Below are positions 33,414-41,777 of a stretch of 64,000 bases of DNA, one piece after another. A program made the translations under genes and the position numbers. How positions within the stretch are numbered: the stretch's first letter is position 1; every line of letters begins with the position of its first letter. The notes beneath the pieces are model-generated. The model searched no databases, was not told the origin of the DNA, and saw only the letters and a list, made by a program, of their open reading frames with translations. The DNA is from Pseudomonas sp. GD03944 (GTDB taxonomy: Bacteria > Pseudomonadota > Gammaproteobacteria > Pseudomonadales > Pseudomonadaceae): the NCBI RefSeq assembly GCF_029839275.1, contig NZ_JAOCAH010000014.1:1-64000 (forward strand), read 5' to 3'.

Positions 33414-35279
33414 TTATTCCTCGATCTCATTAAGACGACGGCCGGCCAGTGCGGCCTTGACCGTGGCATCCAGGCGACGAGCGGCAAAGGCATCGGTCAC
33501 CTGGGTCAAACGTTTGGTCTGTTGCTCGATGGCCAGGCCATCGCTTCCCGCCATCAGGTCGCGCAAGTCCTGCATCTGCGCTTCGATAGCCAGACGTTCG
33601 TCGGCCTCCAGCAACGCCTGACCATCAGCATCGAGGGCCGCCTGCACGGCTTCCAGCAGGCGCTGCGCATCGACCTGCTGCTCACGCAGCACCCGGGCGA
33701 CCTTGTCATCACCGGCATTCTGGAAGGAGTCCTGCAGCATACGGGCGATTTCGCCATCGGTCAGCCCATAGGACGGCCTGACCTGGATGCTGGCCTCGAC
33801 CCCGGAGGCCAGCTCGCGCGCGGCCACGCTGAGCAGACCGTCGGCGTCGACCTGGAAGGTCACGCGGATTTTCGCCGCGCCCGCCACCATCGGCGGGATG
33901 CCGCGCAGCTCGAAACGCGCCAGGGAGCGGCAATCGCTGATCAGCTCACGCTCGCCCTGCAGCACATGAACCATCATGGCCGTCTGGCCATCCTTGTAGG
34001 TGGTGAATTCCTGGGCACGGGCCACGGGGATGGTGGTGTTACGCGGAATGACTTTTTCCATCAGCCCGCCCATGGTTTCCAGACCCAGCGACAGCGGAAT
34101 CACGTCCAGCAACAGCAGCTCTTCCCCATCGCCGCGCTTGTTGCCTGCCAGGGCATCGGCCTGGATGGCCGCACCGATCGCCACGACCTGATCCGGATCG
34201 ATGTCGGTCAGCGGTTCGCGGGCGAACAGCTCACCAACGGCCTGACGCACACGCGGCACACGGGTCGAACCGCCAACCATGACCACGGCCTCGACTTCTT
34301 CCAGTTCGATGCCGGCATCACGCACGGCGCGGCGGCATGCCTTGAGGCTGCGACCGACCATGGGTTCGATCAACGCGTCGAACTGTTCACGGCTCAATTG
34401 CCCCTGCCAGTCGCCATGACTCACGACCGTGCTGGAGGCAGTGGTCAGCGCTTCCTTGGCCGCACAGGCCATGGCCAGCAACTGGCGCTGCTCGCCGGGC
34501 GCCAGGTCCGCGGAAGCGCCCGCCTGCTCGACCACCCAATTGGCGATGGCGTGGTCGAAGTCATCGCCGCCCAGGGCGCTGTCGCCGCCAGTCGCCAGGA
34601 CTTCGAACACGCCGCCGGTCAGGCGCAGGATGGAAATATCGAATGTACCGCCGCCCAGGTCGTAAATGGCCACCACGCCCTCGGCGTGCTGGTCCAGGCC
34701 ATAGGCGACTGCAGCAGCTGTCGGCTCGTTGAGCAGGCGCAGCACGGTCAGCCCGGACAGGCGCGCTGCGTCCTTGGTGGACTGGCGCTGGGCGTCATCG
34801 AAATACGCCGGCACGGTGATCACGGCACCCACCAGCTCGCCCCCCAGGGCGCTTTCAGCACGCTGACGCAGGACCTTGAGAATATCCGCCGAGACTTCCA
34901 CCGGGCTCTTGGCCCCCTGGACCGTCTCGATGAACGGCATGTGCGACTCACCCTCGGCGAAGCGATAGGGCAACTGCTCGCCCAGTTGCTTGACGTCCGC
35001 CAACCCACGACCCATCAGGCGCTTTACCGACAGCACAGTGTTGAGCGGATCGGACGACGCCGCCGCCTTGGCAGCCGCGCCCACTTCGACGCGATCGGCG
35101 TGGTAGCGAACGGCCGACGGCAGGATGACCTGCCCATCGGCATCGGCCAATGGCTCTGACAAGCCGCTGCGCACGGCAGCGACCAGCGAATTGGTGGTAC
35201 CCAGGTCAATGCCGACCGCCAGCCGACGCTGATGGGGCTGGGGGCTCTGTCCGGGCTCGGCAATCTGCAGTAAGGCCAT
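33414..35279 (-). CDS. hscA: Fe-S assembly Hsp70 chaperone HscA
   Basis: 621 residues. ATPase domain with the Hsp70 signatures GIDLGTTNSLVA, YDLGGGTFDISIL and VVMVGGSTRVPRVR, substrate-binding domain from ~385 and a helical lid. It recognises the LPPVK motif of IscU with HscB as co-chaperone and promotes cluster transfer. It follows hscB after 54 bases, the largest gap inside the operon. Confidence 0.97.
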   Translation of the reverse strand: MALLQIAEPGQSPQPHQRRLAVGIDLGTTNSLVAAVRSGLSEPLADADGQVILPSAVRYHADRVEVGAAAKAAASSDPLNTVLSVKRLMGRGLADVKQLGEQLPYRFAEGESHMPFIETVQGAKSPVEVSADILKVLRQRAESALGGELVGAVITVPAYFDDAQRQSTKDAARLSGLTVLRLLNEPTAAAVAYGLDQHAEGVVAIYDLGGGTFDISILRLTGGVFEVLATGGDSALGGDDFDHAIANWVVEQAGASADLAPGEQRQLLAMACAAKEALTTASSTVVSHGDWQGQLSREQFDALIEPMVGRSLKACRRAVRDAGIELEEVEAVVMVGGSTRVPRVRQAVGELFAREPLTDIDPDQVVAIGAAIQADALAGNKRGDGEELLLLDVIPLSLGLETMGGLMEKVIPRNTTIPVARAQEFTTYKDGQTAMMVHVLQGERELISDCRSLARFELRGIPPMVAGAAKIRVTFQVDADGLLSVAARELASGVEASIQVRPSYGLTDGEIARMLQDSFQNAGDDKVARVLREQQVDAQRLLEAVQAALDADGQALLEADERLAIEAQMQDLRDLMAGSDGLAIEQQTKRLTQVTDAFAARRLDATVKAALAGRRLNEIEE

Positions 35280-35333
35280 GGTTATTCAGTGCTTATCTAG
35301 GTGCCGGGCGCAGCGTCGACTGCTGCGCGAGCG

Positions 35334-35855
35334 TTAATCGTCGAGGCGCTCTTCCAACTGGCGGACCTCGTGGGAAAGCTTGTCGAGGAACTGCATCCGT
35401 CGCATCAGGCGCTCGGCCTCGGCGCGACGGGCCGTATCATCCCAACAAACGGCGAAGCGCTCGTTCAACTCGTCCTGCGCGACCTTCAGGCGCCGCTTGA
35501 AGGCCGCGACACCCGCCAGATCGGCGCTGTCCTGCAGGTCTTCGAGCTCTTCACGCCACTGCATCTGCTGCATGAGGAAGTCCGGATCCTGCACCGTGAC
35601 CTCCAGCGGCAGCTCCGGGCCACTCAGGGCCAGCAGGTAGCGCGCACGCTGCGGCGCGTTCTTGAGGGTCCGGTAGGCCTCGTTGAGGCTGGCGGACTGT
35701 TCGAGCGCTATGCGCTGCTCACGCTCGCTGGCATCGGCAAAACGGTCCGGGTGGACGTTGCGCGCCAGCTCGCGATAACGCGCCGCCAGCTGCTCGAGAT
35801 CCAGACGGAAGCTCGGCTGCAGGTCGAACAAAGCAAAATGACAAGGACTGCCCAC
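35334..35855 (-). CDS. hscB: Fe-S assembly J-domain co-chaperone HscB
   Basis: 173 residues from the GTG at 35855 (MGSPCHFALFDLQP), which follows GAGGCGC overlapping the iscA end. The J domain has His-Pro-Asp at 35-37, and the C-terminal three-helix bundle binds IscU. The open frame continues much further upstream through iscA in another frame, but the family start is unambiguous. Confidence 0.96.
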   Translation of the reverse strand: MGSPCHFALFDLQPSFRLDLEQLAARYRELARNVHPDRFADASEREQRIALEQSASLNEAYRTLKNAPQRARYLLALSGPELPLEVTVQDPDFLMQQMQWREELEDLQDSADLAGVAAFKRRLKVAQDELNERFAVCWDDTARRAEAERLMRRMQFLDKLSHEVRQLEERLDD

Positions 35856-35863
35856 AACGCGCC

Positions 35864-36187
35864 TCAGATATTGAAGCTCTCGCCGCAGCCGCATTCGCCG
35901 CGAACGTTGGGATTGTTGAACTTGAAGCCTTCGTTCAACCCTTCCTTGACGAAATCCAGTTCGGTGCCGTCGAGGTAGACCAGGCTCTTGGGATCGATGA
36001 TCACCTTGACGCCATGGCTCTCGAACACCTGGTCTTCGCTGGCGGTCTCGTCGACGAACTCCAGCACGTAGGCCAAGCCGGAGCACCCGGTGGTGCGAAC
36101 GCCCAGGCGAATGCCCTCACCCTTGCCGCGCCCCTCGAGAGAGCGACGAACGTGTTGAGCGGCAGCTTCGGTCATGCTGATAGCCAT
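35864..36187 (-). CDS. iscA: A-type Fe-S carrier IscA
   Basis: 107 residues with the three cluster cysteines Cys35, Cys99 and Cys101 (GCSG and ECGCGESF). It accepts and delivers Fe-S clusters to targets such as IspG. Lies 10 bases after iscU. Confidence 0.97.
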   Translation of the reverse strand: MAISMTEAAAQHVRRSLEGRGKGEGIRLGVRTTGCSGLAYVLEFVDETASEDQVFESHGVKVIIDPKSLVYLDGTELDFVKEGLNEGFKFNNPNVRGECGCGESFNI

Positions 36188-36197
36188 CGAAACCTCC

Positions 36198-36584
36198 TCA
36201 GATCAGACCTTTCTTCTGCTTGTAGTCGCGCACGGCAGCCTTGATGGCGTCCTCGGCGAGTACGGAGCAGTGGATTTTCACCGGCGGCAGCGCCAGCTCT
36301 TCCGCCAACTGGGTGTTCTTGATGGTTTCCGCCTCATCCAGGGTCTTGCCCTTCATCCACTCGGTGGCGAGGGAGCTGGACGCGATTGCGGAGCCGCAGC
36401 CGTAGGTCTTGAACTTGGCATCTTCGATCACGCCCTGCTCGTTGACCTTGATCTGCAGACGCATCACGTCGCCGCAAGCCGGAGCACCCACCATGCCGGT
36501 ACCGACATCCGGGTCTTCCGCATTCATCTTGCCGACGTTGCGCGGGTTTTCGTAGTGGTCAATGACCTTTTCACTGTAAGCCAT
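36198..36584 (-). CDS. iscU: Fe-S cluster scaffold IscU
   Basis: 128 residues. Cluster ligands Cys37, Cys63 and Cys106 with Asp39 and His105; LPPVK (99-103) is the HscA recognition site. Full family length. Lies between iscS and iscA in the operon. Confidence 0.98.
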   Translation of the reverse strand: MAYSEKVIDHYENPRNVGKMNAEDPDVGTGMVGAPACGDVMRLQIKVNEQGVIEDAKFKTYGCGSAIASSSLATEWMKGKTLDEAETIKNTQLAEELALPPVKIHCSVLAEDAIKAAVRDYKQKKGLI

Positions 36585-36629
36585 GCTGGTATTCCTTCCT
36601 CATCAGAGAGCCGCTCTGTCGGCGACTAC

Positions 36630-37844
36630 TTAGTGTGCCGCCCACTCGATCTTGGAGATGTCGACGCCGTCTTTGTACATATCCCACAGCGGCGAAAGTT
36701 CGCGCAGCTTGGTGACCGCTTCGCGCACTTTTTGCGCGGCGTAGTCGACTTCTTCCTCGGTGGTGAAACGGCCGAAGGTGAAACGGATGGAGCTGTGCGC
36801 GAGCTCGTCATTGCGGCCGAGGGCACGCAACACGTAAGACGGCTCGAGCGACGCCGAGGTACAGGCCGAACCGGACGAAACCGCCAAGTCCTTGAGCGCC
36901 ATGATCAGCGACTCGCCTTCGACGTAGTTGAAGCTCAGGTTGAGGTTGTGCGGTACGCGGGCAGTCATGCTGCCGTTGACGTACAGTTCCTCGAGCCCTT
37001 CGAGCTGCTGGTAGAAACGGTCACGCAGCGCCAGCACGCGCTGGTTTTCCTGGGCCATTTCTTCCTTGGCGATGCGGAATGCCTCACCCATGCCGACGAT
37101 CTGGTGGGTCGCCAGGGTGCCGGAACGCATGCCGCGCTCGTGGCCACCGCCGTGGGTCTGGGCTTCCAGACGAACACGCGGCTTACGGCGCACGTACAGG
37201 GCACCAACGCCTTTCGGGCCGTAGGTCTTGTGGGCGGAGAACGACATCAGGTCGACCTTGAGGGTCTGCAGGTCGATTTCCACCTTGCCGGTGGACTGCG
37301 CCGCGTCGACGTGGAAGAACACACCTTTGGAGCGGGTCAGCTCGCCGATGGCGGCGATGTCGTTGACCGTACCGATCTCGTTGTTCACGTGCATGATCGA
37401 CACCAGGATGGTGTCTTCGCGCAGGACAGCCTCGACCATCGCCGGCGTGATGAGACCATCTTCGCCCGGCTCGATGTAGGTGACTTCGAACCCTTCACGC
37501 TCCAGTTGGCGCATGGTGTCCAGAACGGCCTTGTGCTCGATCTTGGAGGTGATGAGGTGCTTGCCCTTGCTGCTGTAGAAGTCGGCAATGCCCTTGATCG
37601 CCAGGTTGTCGGACTCGGTGGCACCGGAGGTCCAGACGATTTCGCGCGGATCGGCATTGACCAGATCGGCAACCTGACGACGACCGTTCTCCACCGCCTC
37701 TTCGGCTTTCCAGCCGAACACGTGGGAGCGGGACGCCGGGTTACCGAAGTTGCCATCGACCAGCAGGCATTCGCTCATTTTCTGCGCAACACGCGGATCA
37801 ACCGGCGTGGTTGCGGAATAATCGAGGTAAATCGGCAATTTCAT
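36630..37844 (-). CDS. iscS: Cysteine desulfurase IscS
   Basis: 404 residues. PLP lysine is Lys206 (SAHKTYGP), and the sulfur-carrying cysteine is Cys328 in SSGSACTSAS. It takes sulfur from cysteine for Fe-S clusters and tRNA thiolation. Cysteine is made through the CysE encoded just upstream. Confidence 0.98.
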   Translation of the reverse strand: MKLPIYLDYSATTPVDPRVAQKMSECLLVDGNFGNPASRSHVFGWKAEEAVENGRRQVADLVNADPREIVWTSGATESDNLAIKGIADFYSSKGKHLITSKIEHKAVLDTMRQLEREGFEVTYIEPGEDGLITPAMVEAVLREDTILVSIMHVNNEIGTVNDIAAIGELTRSKGVFFHVDAAQSTGKVEIDLQTLKVDLMSFSAHKTYGPKGVGALYVRRKPRVRLEAQTHGGGHERGMRSGTLATHQIVGMGEAFRIAKEEMAQENQRVLALRDRFYQQLEGLEELYVNGSMTARVPHNLNLSFNYVEGESLIMALKDLAVSSGSACTSASLEPSYVLRALGRNDELAHSSIRFTFGRFTTEEEVDYAAQKVREAVTKLRELSPLWDMYKDGVDISKIEWAAH

Positions 37845-37892
37845 TGATCTTCTCCTATCAGGTATCAGGCCAGCAGGCCGGCGCCTTTACGC

Positions 37893-38384
37893 TCAGTCGA
37901 CGGTAGACGCTTCAATTTTATCCAGTTGCGGCATCTTGCCATTACAACGGCGCTGATCCTGGCGCTGGGCAACTTCCTGTACCTCACTGCGGGTCACCAG
38001 GTCGGCCAGGCTGATACCGCTGAGAAACTCGTGAATCTGTTGGCTCAGGTCGCACCACAAATGATGGGTCAGACAGGTATCGCCCGCGTGACAATCGCCC
38101 TGCCCCTGGCAACGGGTGGCATCGACCGACTCGTTGACCGCATCGATCACCTCGGCAACCTGAATGCCCTGCATGTCGCGCGACAGCTGATAGCCGCCGC
38201 CCGGCCCGCGCACACTGGAAACCAGGTTGCCACGGCGAAGCTTGGCGAACAGCTGCTCCAGATAAGACAGGGAGATACCCTGACGCTCGGAGATGTCGGC
38301 AAGGGAAACCGGTCCGTGCTGCGCATGCAGCGCCAGATCGAGCATGGCAGTAACGGCGTAACGGCCTTTGGTGGTCAGACGCAT
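37893..38384 (-). CDS. iscR: Fe-S sensing transcriptional regulator IscR
   Basis: 163 residues of the Rrf2 family: winged helix at ~1-65 (MRLTTKGRYAVTAMLDLA) and [2Fe-2S] ligands Cys92, Cys98, Cys104 with His107. In cluster-bound form it represses the isc operon through a type 1 site, which is visible over its own promoter. The sequence before the ATG is GGTAATCCCTCC, without a recognisable ribosome site. Confidence 0.97.
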   Translation of the reverse strand: MRLTTKGRYAVTAMLDLALHAQHGPVSLADISERQGISLSYLEQLFAKLRRGNLVSSVRGPGGGYQLSRDMQGIQVAEVIDAVNESVDATRCQGQGDCHAGDTCLTHHLWCDLSQQIHEFLSGISLADLVTRSEVQEVAQRQDQRRCNGKMPQLDKIEASTVD

Positions 38385-38417
38385 GGAGGGATTACCACGG
38401 GGTCACTGTTTGGCGCG

Positions 38418-38450
38418 AGTATGCAATTCCCGAGTATTTAAGTCAACTAT
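38418..38450 (-). promoter_or_regulatory. isc operon promoter with IscR type 1 binding site
   Basis: On the minus strand TTGACT (38446-38441) and CATACT (38423-38418) are 17 bases apart. The 25 bases 38426-38450, beginning ATAGTTGACT and ending ACTCGGGAAT, fit the type 1 IscR consensus (ATAsyyGACT...) and cover the -35 box and spacer, as at the E. coli iscR promoter. Confidence 0.85.
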
Positions 38451-38525
38451 AAGACCTATTGATTTACTCAGGCTTTAGCCAAAAACGGAGGGCGCGAAGC
38501 ATAGCAAATCCGCGCCCCGTGCGCA

Positions 38526-39305
38526 TCAGGCAGCCGGTTTGTCGCCCTGCGCCTTGCAGACACCGGCGAAATCTTCCTCACGCAGGGCCGGCAGCTCCTT
38601 GGCGCAGTAATCACTGCCAAGCGCCGTCAAGGCCGTGCACATTCCCTCCAGGCGGCCGTCCACGGCCTGCAGGTGGTCGAGCAACTGCCCAATGGCCCGG
38701 GCGACCGGGTCCGGCATGTCCTGGCCAACGCCATAGGCGTCGAAGCCCAGCTTTTCCGCCATGGCCTGACGCTTGGCTTCCTGCTCGTCATCGTTCTTGA
38801 CGATGATCCGCCCCGGGATGCCCACGGCCGTGGCACCGGCCGGCACCGCTTTGGTGACCACAGCGTTGGAGCCGATCTTGGCCCCAGCACCGACGGTGAA
38901 CGGCCCGAGCACCTTGGCGCCCGCCCCCACCACCACTCCATCTTCCAGGGTCGGATGGCGCTTGCCCTTGTTCCAGCTGGTGCCGCCCAGGGTCACGCCC
39001 TGGTAGAGCGTCACGTCATTACCGATTTCAGCGGTTTCACCGATGACGATGCCCATGCCATGGTCGATGAAGAAGCGCCGCCCGATCCTGGCGCCGGGGT
39101 GAATCTCGATGCCCGTGGCCCAACGGCCGGTATTCGATACCACGCGCGCCAGCCACTTCCAGCCAGACGCCCACAGGGCATGGGCGATACGGTGCAACCA
39201 CACAGCATGCAGACCGGGATAGCAGGTCACCACCTCCAGCGTGTTACGCGCCGCTGGATCTCGATGGAATACGCTCTGGATATCTTCTCGCATGCGCTCA
39301 AACAT
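38526..39305 (-). CDS. cysE: Serine O-acetyltransferase
   Basis: 259 residues. The N-terminal helical domain is followed by a left-handed beta-helix of hexapeptide repeats (HPGARIGRRFFIDHGMGIVIGETAEIG in part) with the catalytic His of the SAT family. It acetylates serine for cysteine synthesis. The ATG at 39305 has a GGGGAAG site and overlaps the trmJ stop by 8 bases. The C-terminal ~70 residues (QAMAEKLGFDAYGVGQDMPDP..., with two Cys) are longer than in E. coli. Confidence 0.95.
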   Translation of the reverse strand: MFERMREDIQSVFHRDPAARNTLEVVTCYPGLHAVWLHRIAHALWASGWKWLARVVSNTGRWATGIEIHPGARIGRRFFIDHGMGIVIGETAEIGNDVTLYQGVTLGGTSWNKGKRHPTLEDGVVVGAGAKVLGPFTVGAGAKIGSNAVVTKAVPAGATAVGIPGRIIVKNDDEQEAKRQAMAEKLGFDAYGVGQDMPDPVARAIGQLLDHLQAVDGRLEGMCTALTALGSDYCAKELPALREEDFAGVCKAQGDKPAA

Positions 39306-40077
39306 CTGACTTCCCCTGCTTGTGGTGCTCACCGCGCGCCGCCTTGACTGTCTCGGTCAAAATGCCGCGCAGAATATTCATTTCCAGCTTGGTGACGGCA
39401 CTGCGCCCGTATAGACGACGCAAGCGACTCATCAGGTGACGCGGCTTGGCCGGATCGAGAAAACCGATCTCGACCAGGGCCAGCTGCAGGTGCTCGTAGA
39501 AGGATTCCAGCTCATCCGCCGTCACCGGCTGCGAGCTGAGAATGGCCGTGGTTTCGACCTTGGCCACCTTGGTAGGCTGGTTCTGCGCCGCCAGCCAGGC
39601 CATGCGTACCTCGTAGGCCAGCACCTGCACGGCAGCTGCCAGATTGAGCGAGCTGAAACCCGGGTCCGAGGGAATATGCACGTGAAACTGGCAGCGCTGC
39701 AGTTCTTCGTTTGTCAGGCCCGCGTATTCGCGGCCGAAGACCAGCGCGACCTCCCCGCCGGCCTGGGCCTGCTCGCAGGCCGCCACGCCGCATTCACGGG
39801 GGTCCAGCAGCGGCCAAGGGATGCGGCGATCGCGGGCACTGGTTCCGAGCACCAGGCTGCAACCCACCAGCGCCTCCTCAAGTGTTCCGACCACCTGGGC
39901 CCCGTCGAGGATATCGGTCGCGCCAGAGGCACGTGCCACGGCGTCGCCGCTGGGAAAATCCATGGGATCGACCAGCACCAGCCGCGACAAGCCCATGTTC
40001 TTCATGGCCCGCGCCGCGCCCCCGATATTGCCGGGATGACTGGTATTGACCAAGACCACACGAATATTTTGCAGCAA
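39298..40077 (-). CDS. trmJ: tRNA (cytidine/uridine-2'-O)-methyltransferase TrmJ
   Basis: 259 residues of the SPOUT superfamily. The knotted SAM-binding domain has NTSHPGNIGGAARAMKNMGL, LVLVDP and VFGREYAGL; an extra C-terminal helical region (~165-259) is typical of TrmJ. It methylates ribose 32 of several tRNAs. The start is TTG with no strong ribosome site. Operon with cysE by overlap. Confidence 0.94.
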   Translation of the reverse strand: MLQNIRVVLVNTSHPGNIGGAARAMKNMGLSRLVLVDPMDFPSGDAVARASGATDILDGAQVVGTLEEALVGCSLVLGTSARDRRIPWPLLDPRECGVAACEQAQAGGEVALVFGREYAGLTNEELQRCQFHVHIPSDPGFSSLNLAAAVQVLAYEVRMAWLAAQNQPTKVAKVETTAILSSQPVTADELESFYEHLQLALVEIGFLDPAKPRHLMSRLRRLYGRSAVTKLEMNILRGILTETVKAARGEHHKQGKSDV

Positions 40078-40181
40078 CGCCAGTGCTCACACAGAAGCCG
40101 AGGGGGAGCAAATCTTACAGAAACCATCGGATTTATGCCACGCGCCGCCGAGGGGACGCTTCATCTGACAGGCTTTTCTGC

Positions 40182-40187
40182 TAGAAT
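40182..40187 (+). promoter_or_regulatory. Candidate -10 box (TAGAAT) for suhB
   Basis: TAGAATGG lies 40 bases before the suhB ATG. The -35 region (CTTCAT at 17 bases) is poor. Confidence 0.45.
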
Positions 40188-40221
40188 GGCCGGCTTTCTT
40201 TAACGACCCAGGTGACCTTCC

Positions 40222-41037
40222 ATGCAGCCTATGCTGAATATCGCGCTGCGCGCAGCCCGTAGCGCCGGTGAAATGATCTTCCGCTCGATCGAACGCTTGG
40301 ACGTCATCTCGGTCGACGAGAAAGACGCCAAGGACTACGTGACCGAGATCGACCGCTCCGCCGAGCAGTTGATCATCCAGGCCCTGCGCAAGGCGTACCC
40401 CAACCACGGCTTCCTCGGCGAGGAAGGTGGTCTGATCGAAGGCACCGGCGAAGGCGCCGACTACCTGTGGATCATCGACCCCCTGGACGGCACCACCAAC
40501 TTCATCCGCGGCGTTCCTCATTTCGCCGTCAGCCTGGCCTGCAAGTACCGCGGCCGCCTCGAGCACGCGGTCATCATCGACCCGGTTCGCCAGGAAGAAT
40601 TCACCGCCAGTCGTGGCCGCGGCGCCGCACTCAATGGCCGCCGCCTGCGCGTCAGCGGTCGCAAGGGCCTGGAAGGCGCCCTGCTCGGCACCGGCTTCCC
40701 GTTCCGCGACAGCCAACTGGACAACCTGGAAAACTACCTGGGCATGTTCCGCAGCCTGGTCGGCCAGACCGCCGGCGTTCGTCGTGCCGGCGCCGCCAGC
40801 CTCGACCTCGCCTACGTCGCCGCCGGTCGCTTCGATGCGTTCTGGGAGTTCGGCCTGTCCGAGTGGGACATGGCAGCCGGCGCCCTGCTGATCCAGGAAG
40901 CGGGCGGCCTGGTCAGCGACTTCAGCGGCGGCCACGACTTCCTCGAAAAAGGCCAGATCGTTGCCGGCAACACCAAATGCTTCAAGGCGGTCCTGACCGC
41001 CATCCAGCCGCACCTGTCGGCATCCCTGAAGCGCTGA
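40222..41037 (+). CDS. suhB: Inositol-1-monophosphatase SuhB
   Basis: 271 residues with the metal-binding motifs of the family: GEEGG (Glu70 region), DPLDGTTNF and, near the C-terminus, WDMAAGALLIQEAGG. In gamma-proteobacteria SuhB also joins the rRNA antitermination complex with NusA/NusG; in P. aeruginosa it affects virulence gene expression. Divergent from trmJ, as in other Pseudomonas. Confidence 0.97.
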   Translation: MQPMLNIALRAARSAGEMIFRSIERLDVISVDEKDAKDYVTEIDRSAEQLIIQALRKAYPNHGFLGEEGGLIEGTGEGADYLWIIDPLDGTTNFIRGVPHFAVSLACKYRGRLEHAVIIDPVRQEEFTASRGRGAALNGRRLRVSGRKGLEGALLGTGFPFRDSQLDNLENYLGMFRSLVGQTAGVRRAGAASLDLAYVAAGRFDAFWEFGLSEWDMAAGALLIQEAGGLVSDFSGGHDFLEKGQIVAGNTKCFKAVLTAIQPHLSASLKR

Positions 41038-41050
41038 TTCAGGCGACAAC

Positions 41051-41078
41051 AAAAAACCGGCCCAAGGGCCGGTTTTTT
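41051..41078. terminator. Bidirectional terminator after suhB
   Basis: AAAAAACCGGCCC, loop AA, GGGCCGGTTTTTT: a perfect stem with A and T tracts between the convergent suhB and glycine-zipper genes. Confidence 0.92.
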
Positions 41079-41118
41079 GTGCCTGTGCAAGGCTCCGAAG
41101 AGCCTCACAGCCGCGACG

Positions 41119-41655
41119 TTACTGGGCGACGTCAGCCAGAACCAGCTGACCGTCACGAACCGGAATACGCGCACCCGGATCACGGTCCATGCGCACCTGG
41201 CCGACCTTGCCGTCCAGGTCGTACTTCACGTTATAACCAACGACCTTCTCACTGCTGTCGGTCACGGTGTTGCAGCGCGTCTCCGTGGTCGTGTAGGTGT
41301 CGTTGGCCTGCATGTTTTCCTGCACCTTGTTACCGGCGTAGCCGCCACCCACTGCGCCCGCCACCGTGGCGATCTTCTTGCCGGTGCCGCCGCCGATCTG
41401 GTTGCCCAGCAGACCACCGGCAATGGCGCCGATCGCGGTACCCGCGATCTGGTGCTGGTCCTTCACCGGACGCTGACGGGTGACGGTGACGTCCTTGCAG
41501 ACCTCACGCGGGGTCTTGATGGTTTCTTTGACAGGCTCAACGGCAAGGACTTCCGCATACGTCGGGCCACTGACCAAGCTGTACGTCGCAACAGCACCAC
41601 CGGCCGTCACGCCTACAGCACCCAGCACAGCACCAACCAACATTGACTTGTTCAT
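41119..41655 (-). CDS. Glycine zipper 2TM domain envelope protein
   Basis: 178 residues. An N-terminal hydrophobic segment (~5-27) may be a signal anchor or uncleaved signal; no lipobox is present. A glycine zipper (residues ~70-105; IAGTAIGAIAGGLLGNQIGG, GAVGGGYAGNKVQ) resembles the Rickettsia 17-kDa antigen/UmoD group. The C-terminal part (~118-178) is beta-rich with one cysteine (TRCNTV), pairing perhaps with Cys in EVCKDV. Function unknown; related proteins sit in the outer membrane or periplasm. Confidence 0.85.
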   Translation of the reverse strand: MNKSMLVGAVLGAVGVTAGGAVATYSLVSGPTYAEVLAVEPVKETIKTPREVCKDVTVTRQRPVKDQHQIAGTAIGAIAGGLLGNQIGGGTGKKIATVAGAVGGGYAGNKVQENMQANDTYTTTETRCNTVTDSSEKVVGYNVKYDLDGKVGQVRMDRDPGARIPVRDGQLVLADVAQ

Positions 41656-41716
41656 GCGAATCTCCTGATCACTCTAACGGCGCCTGTGCGCCTTACTCCT
41701 TGCCTTGGAAAAGCGA

Positions 41717-41746
41717 AACGGGCGACAAGTTCCCTTGTCGCCCGTT
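41717..41746 (-). terminator. Hairpin downstream of secF
   Basis: A perfect 12-base stem, AACGGGCGACAA (41717-41728) with TTGTCGCCCGTT (41735-41746). On the minus strand it is followed by TCGCTTTTCC, a weak T tract. Ends the yajC-secD-secF transcript. Confidence 0.7.
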
Positions 41747-41777
41747 CGCGTGCATCGATGAGCAGCCCATCACAGTC

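Noticed and set aside
33522..35159. 545-codon open frame on the plus strand opposite hscA
   Set aside because: Antisense shadow of a highly conserved gene with typical His/Gln-rich composition.
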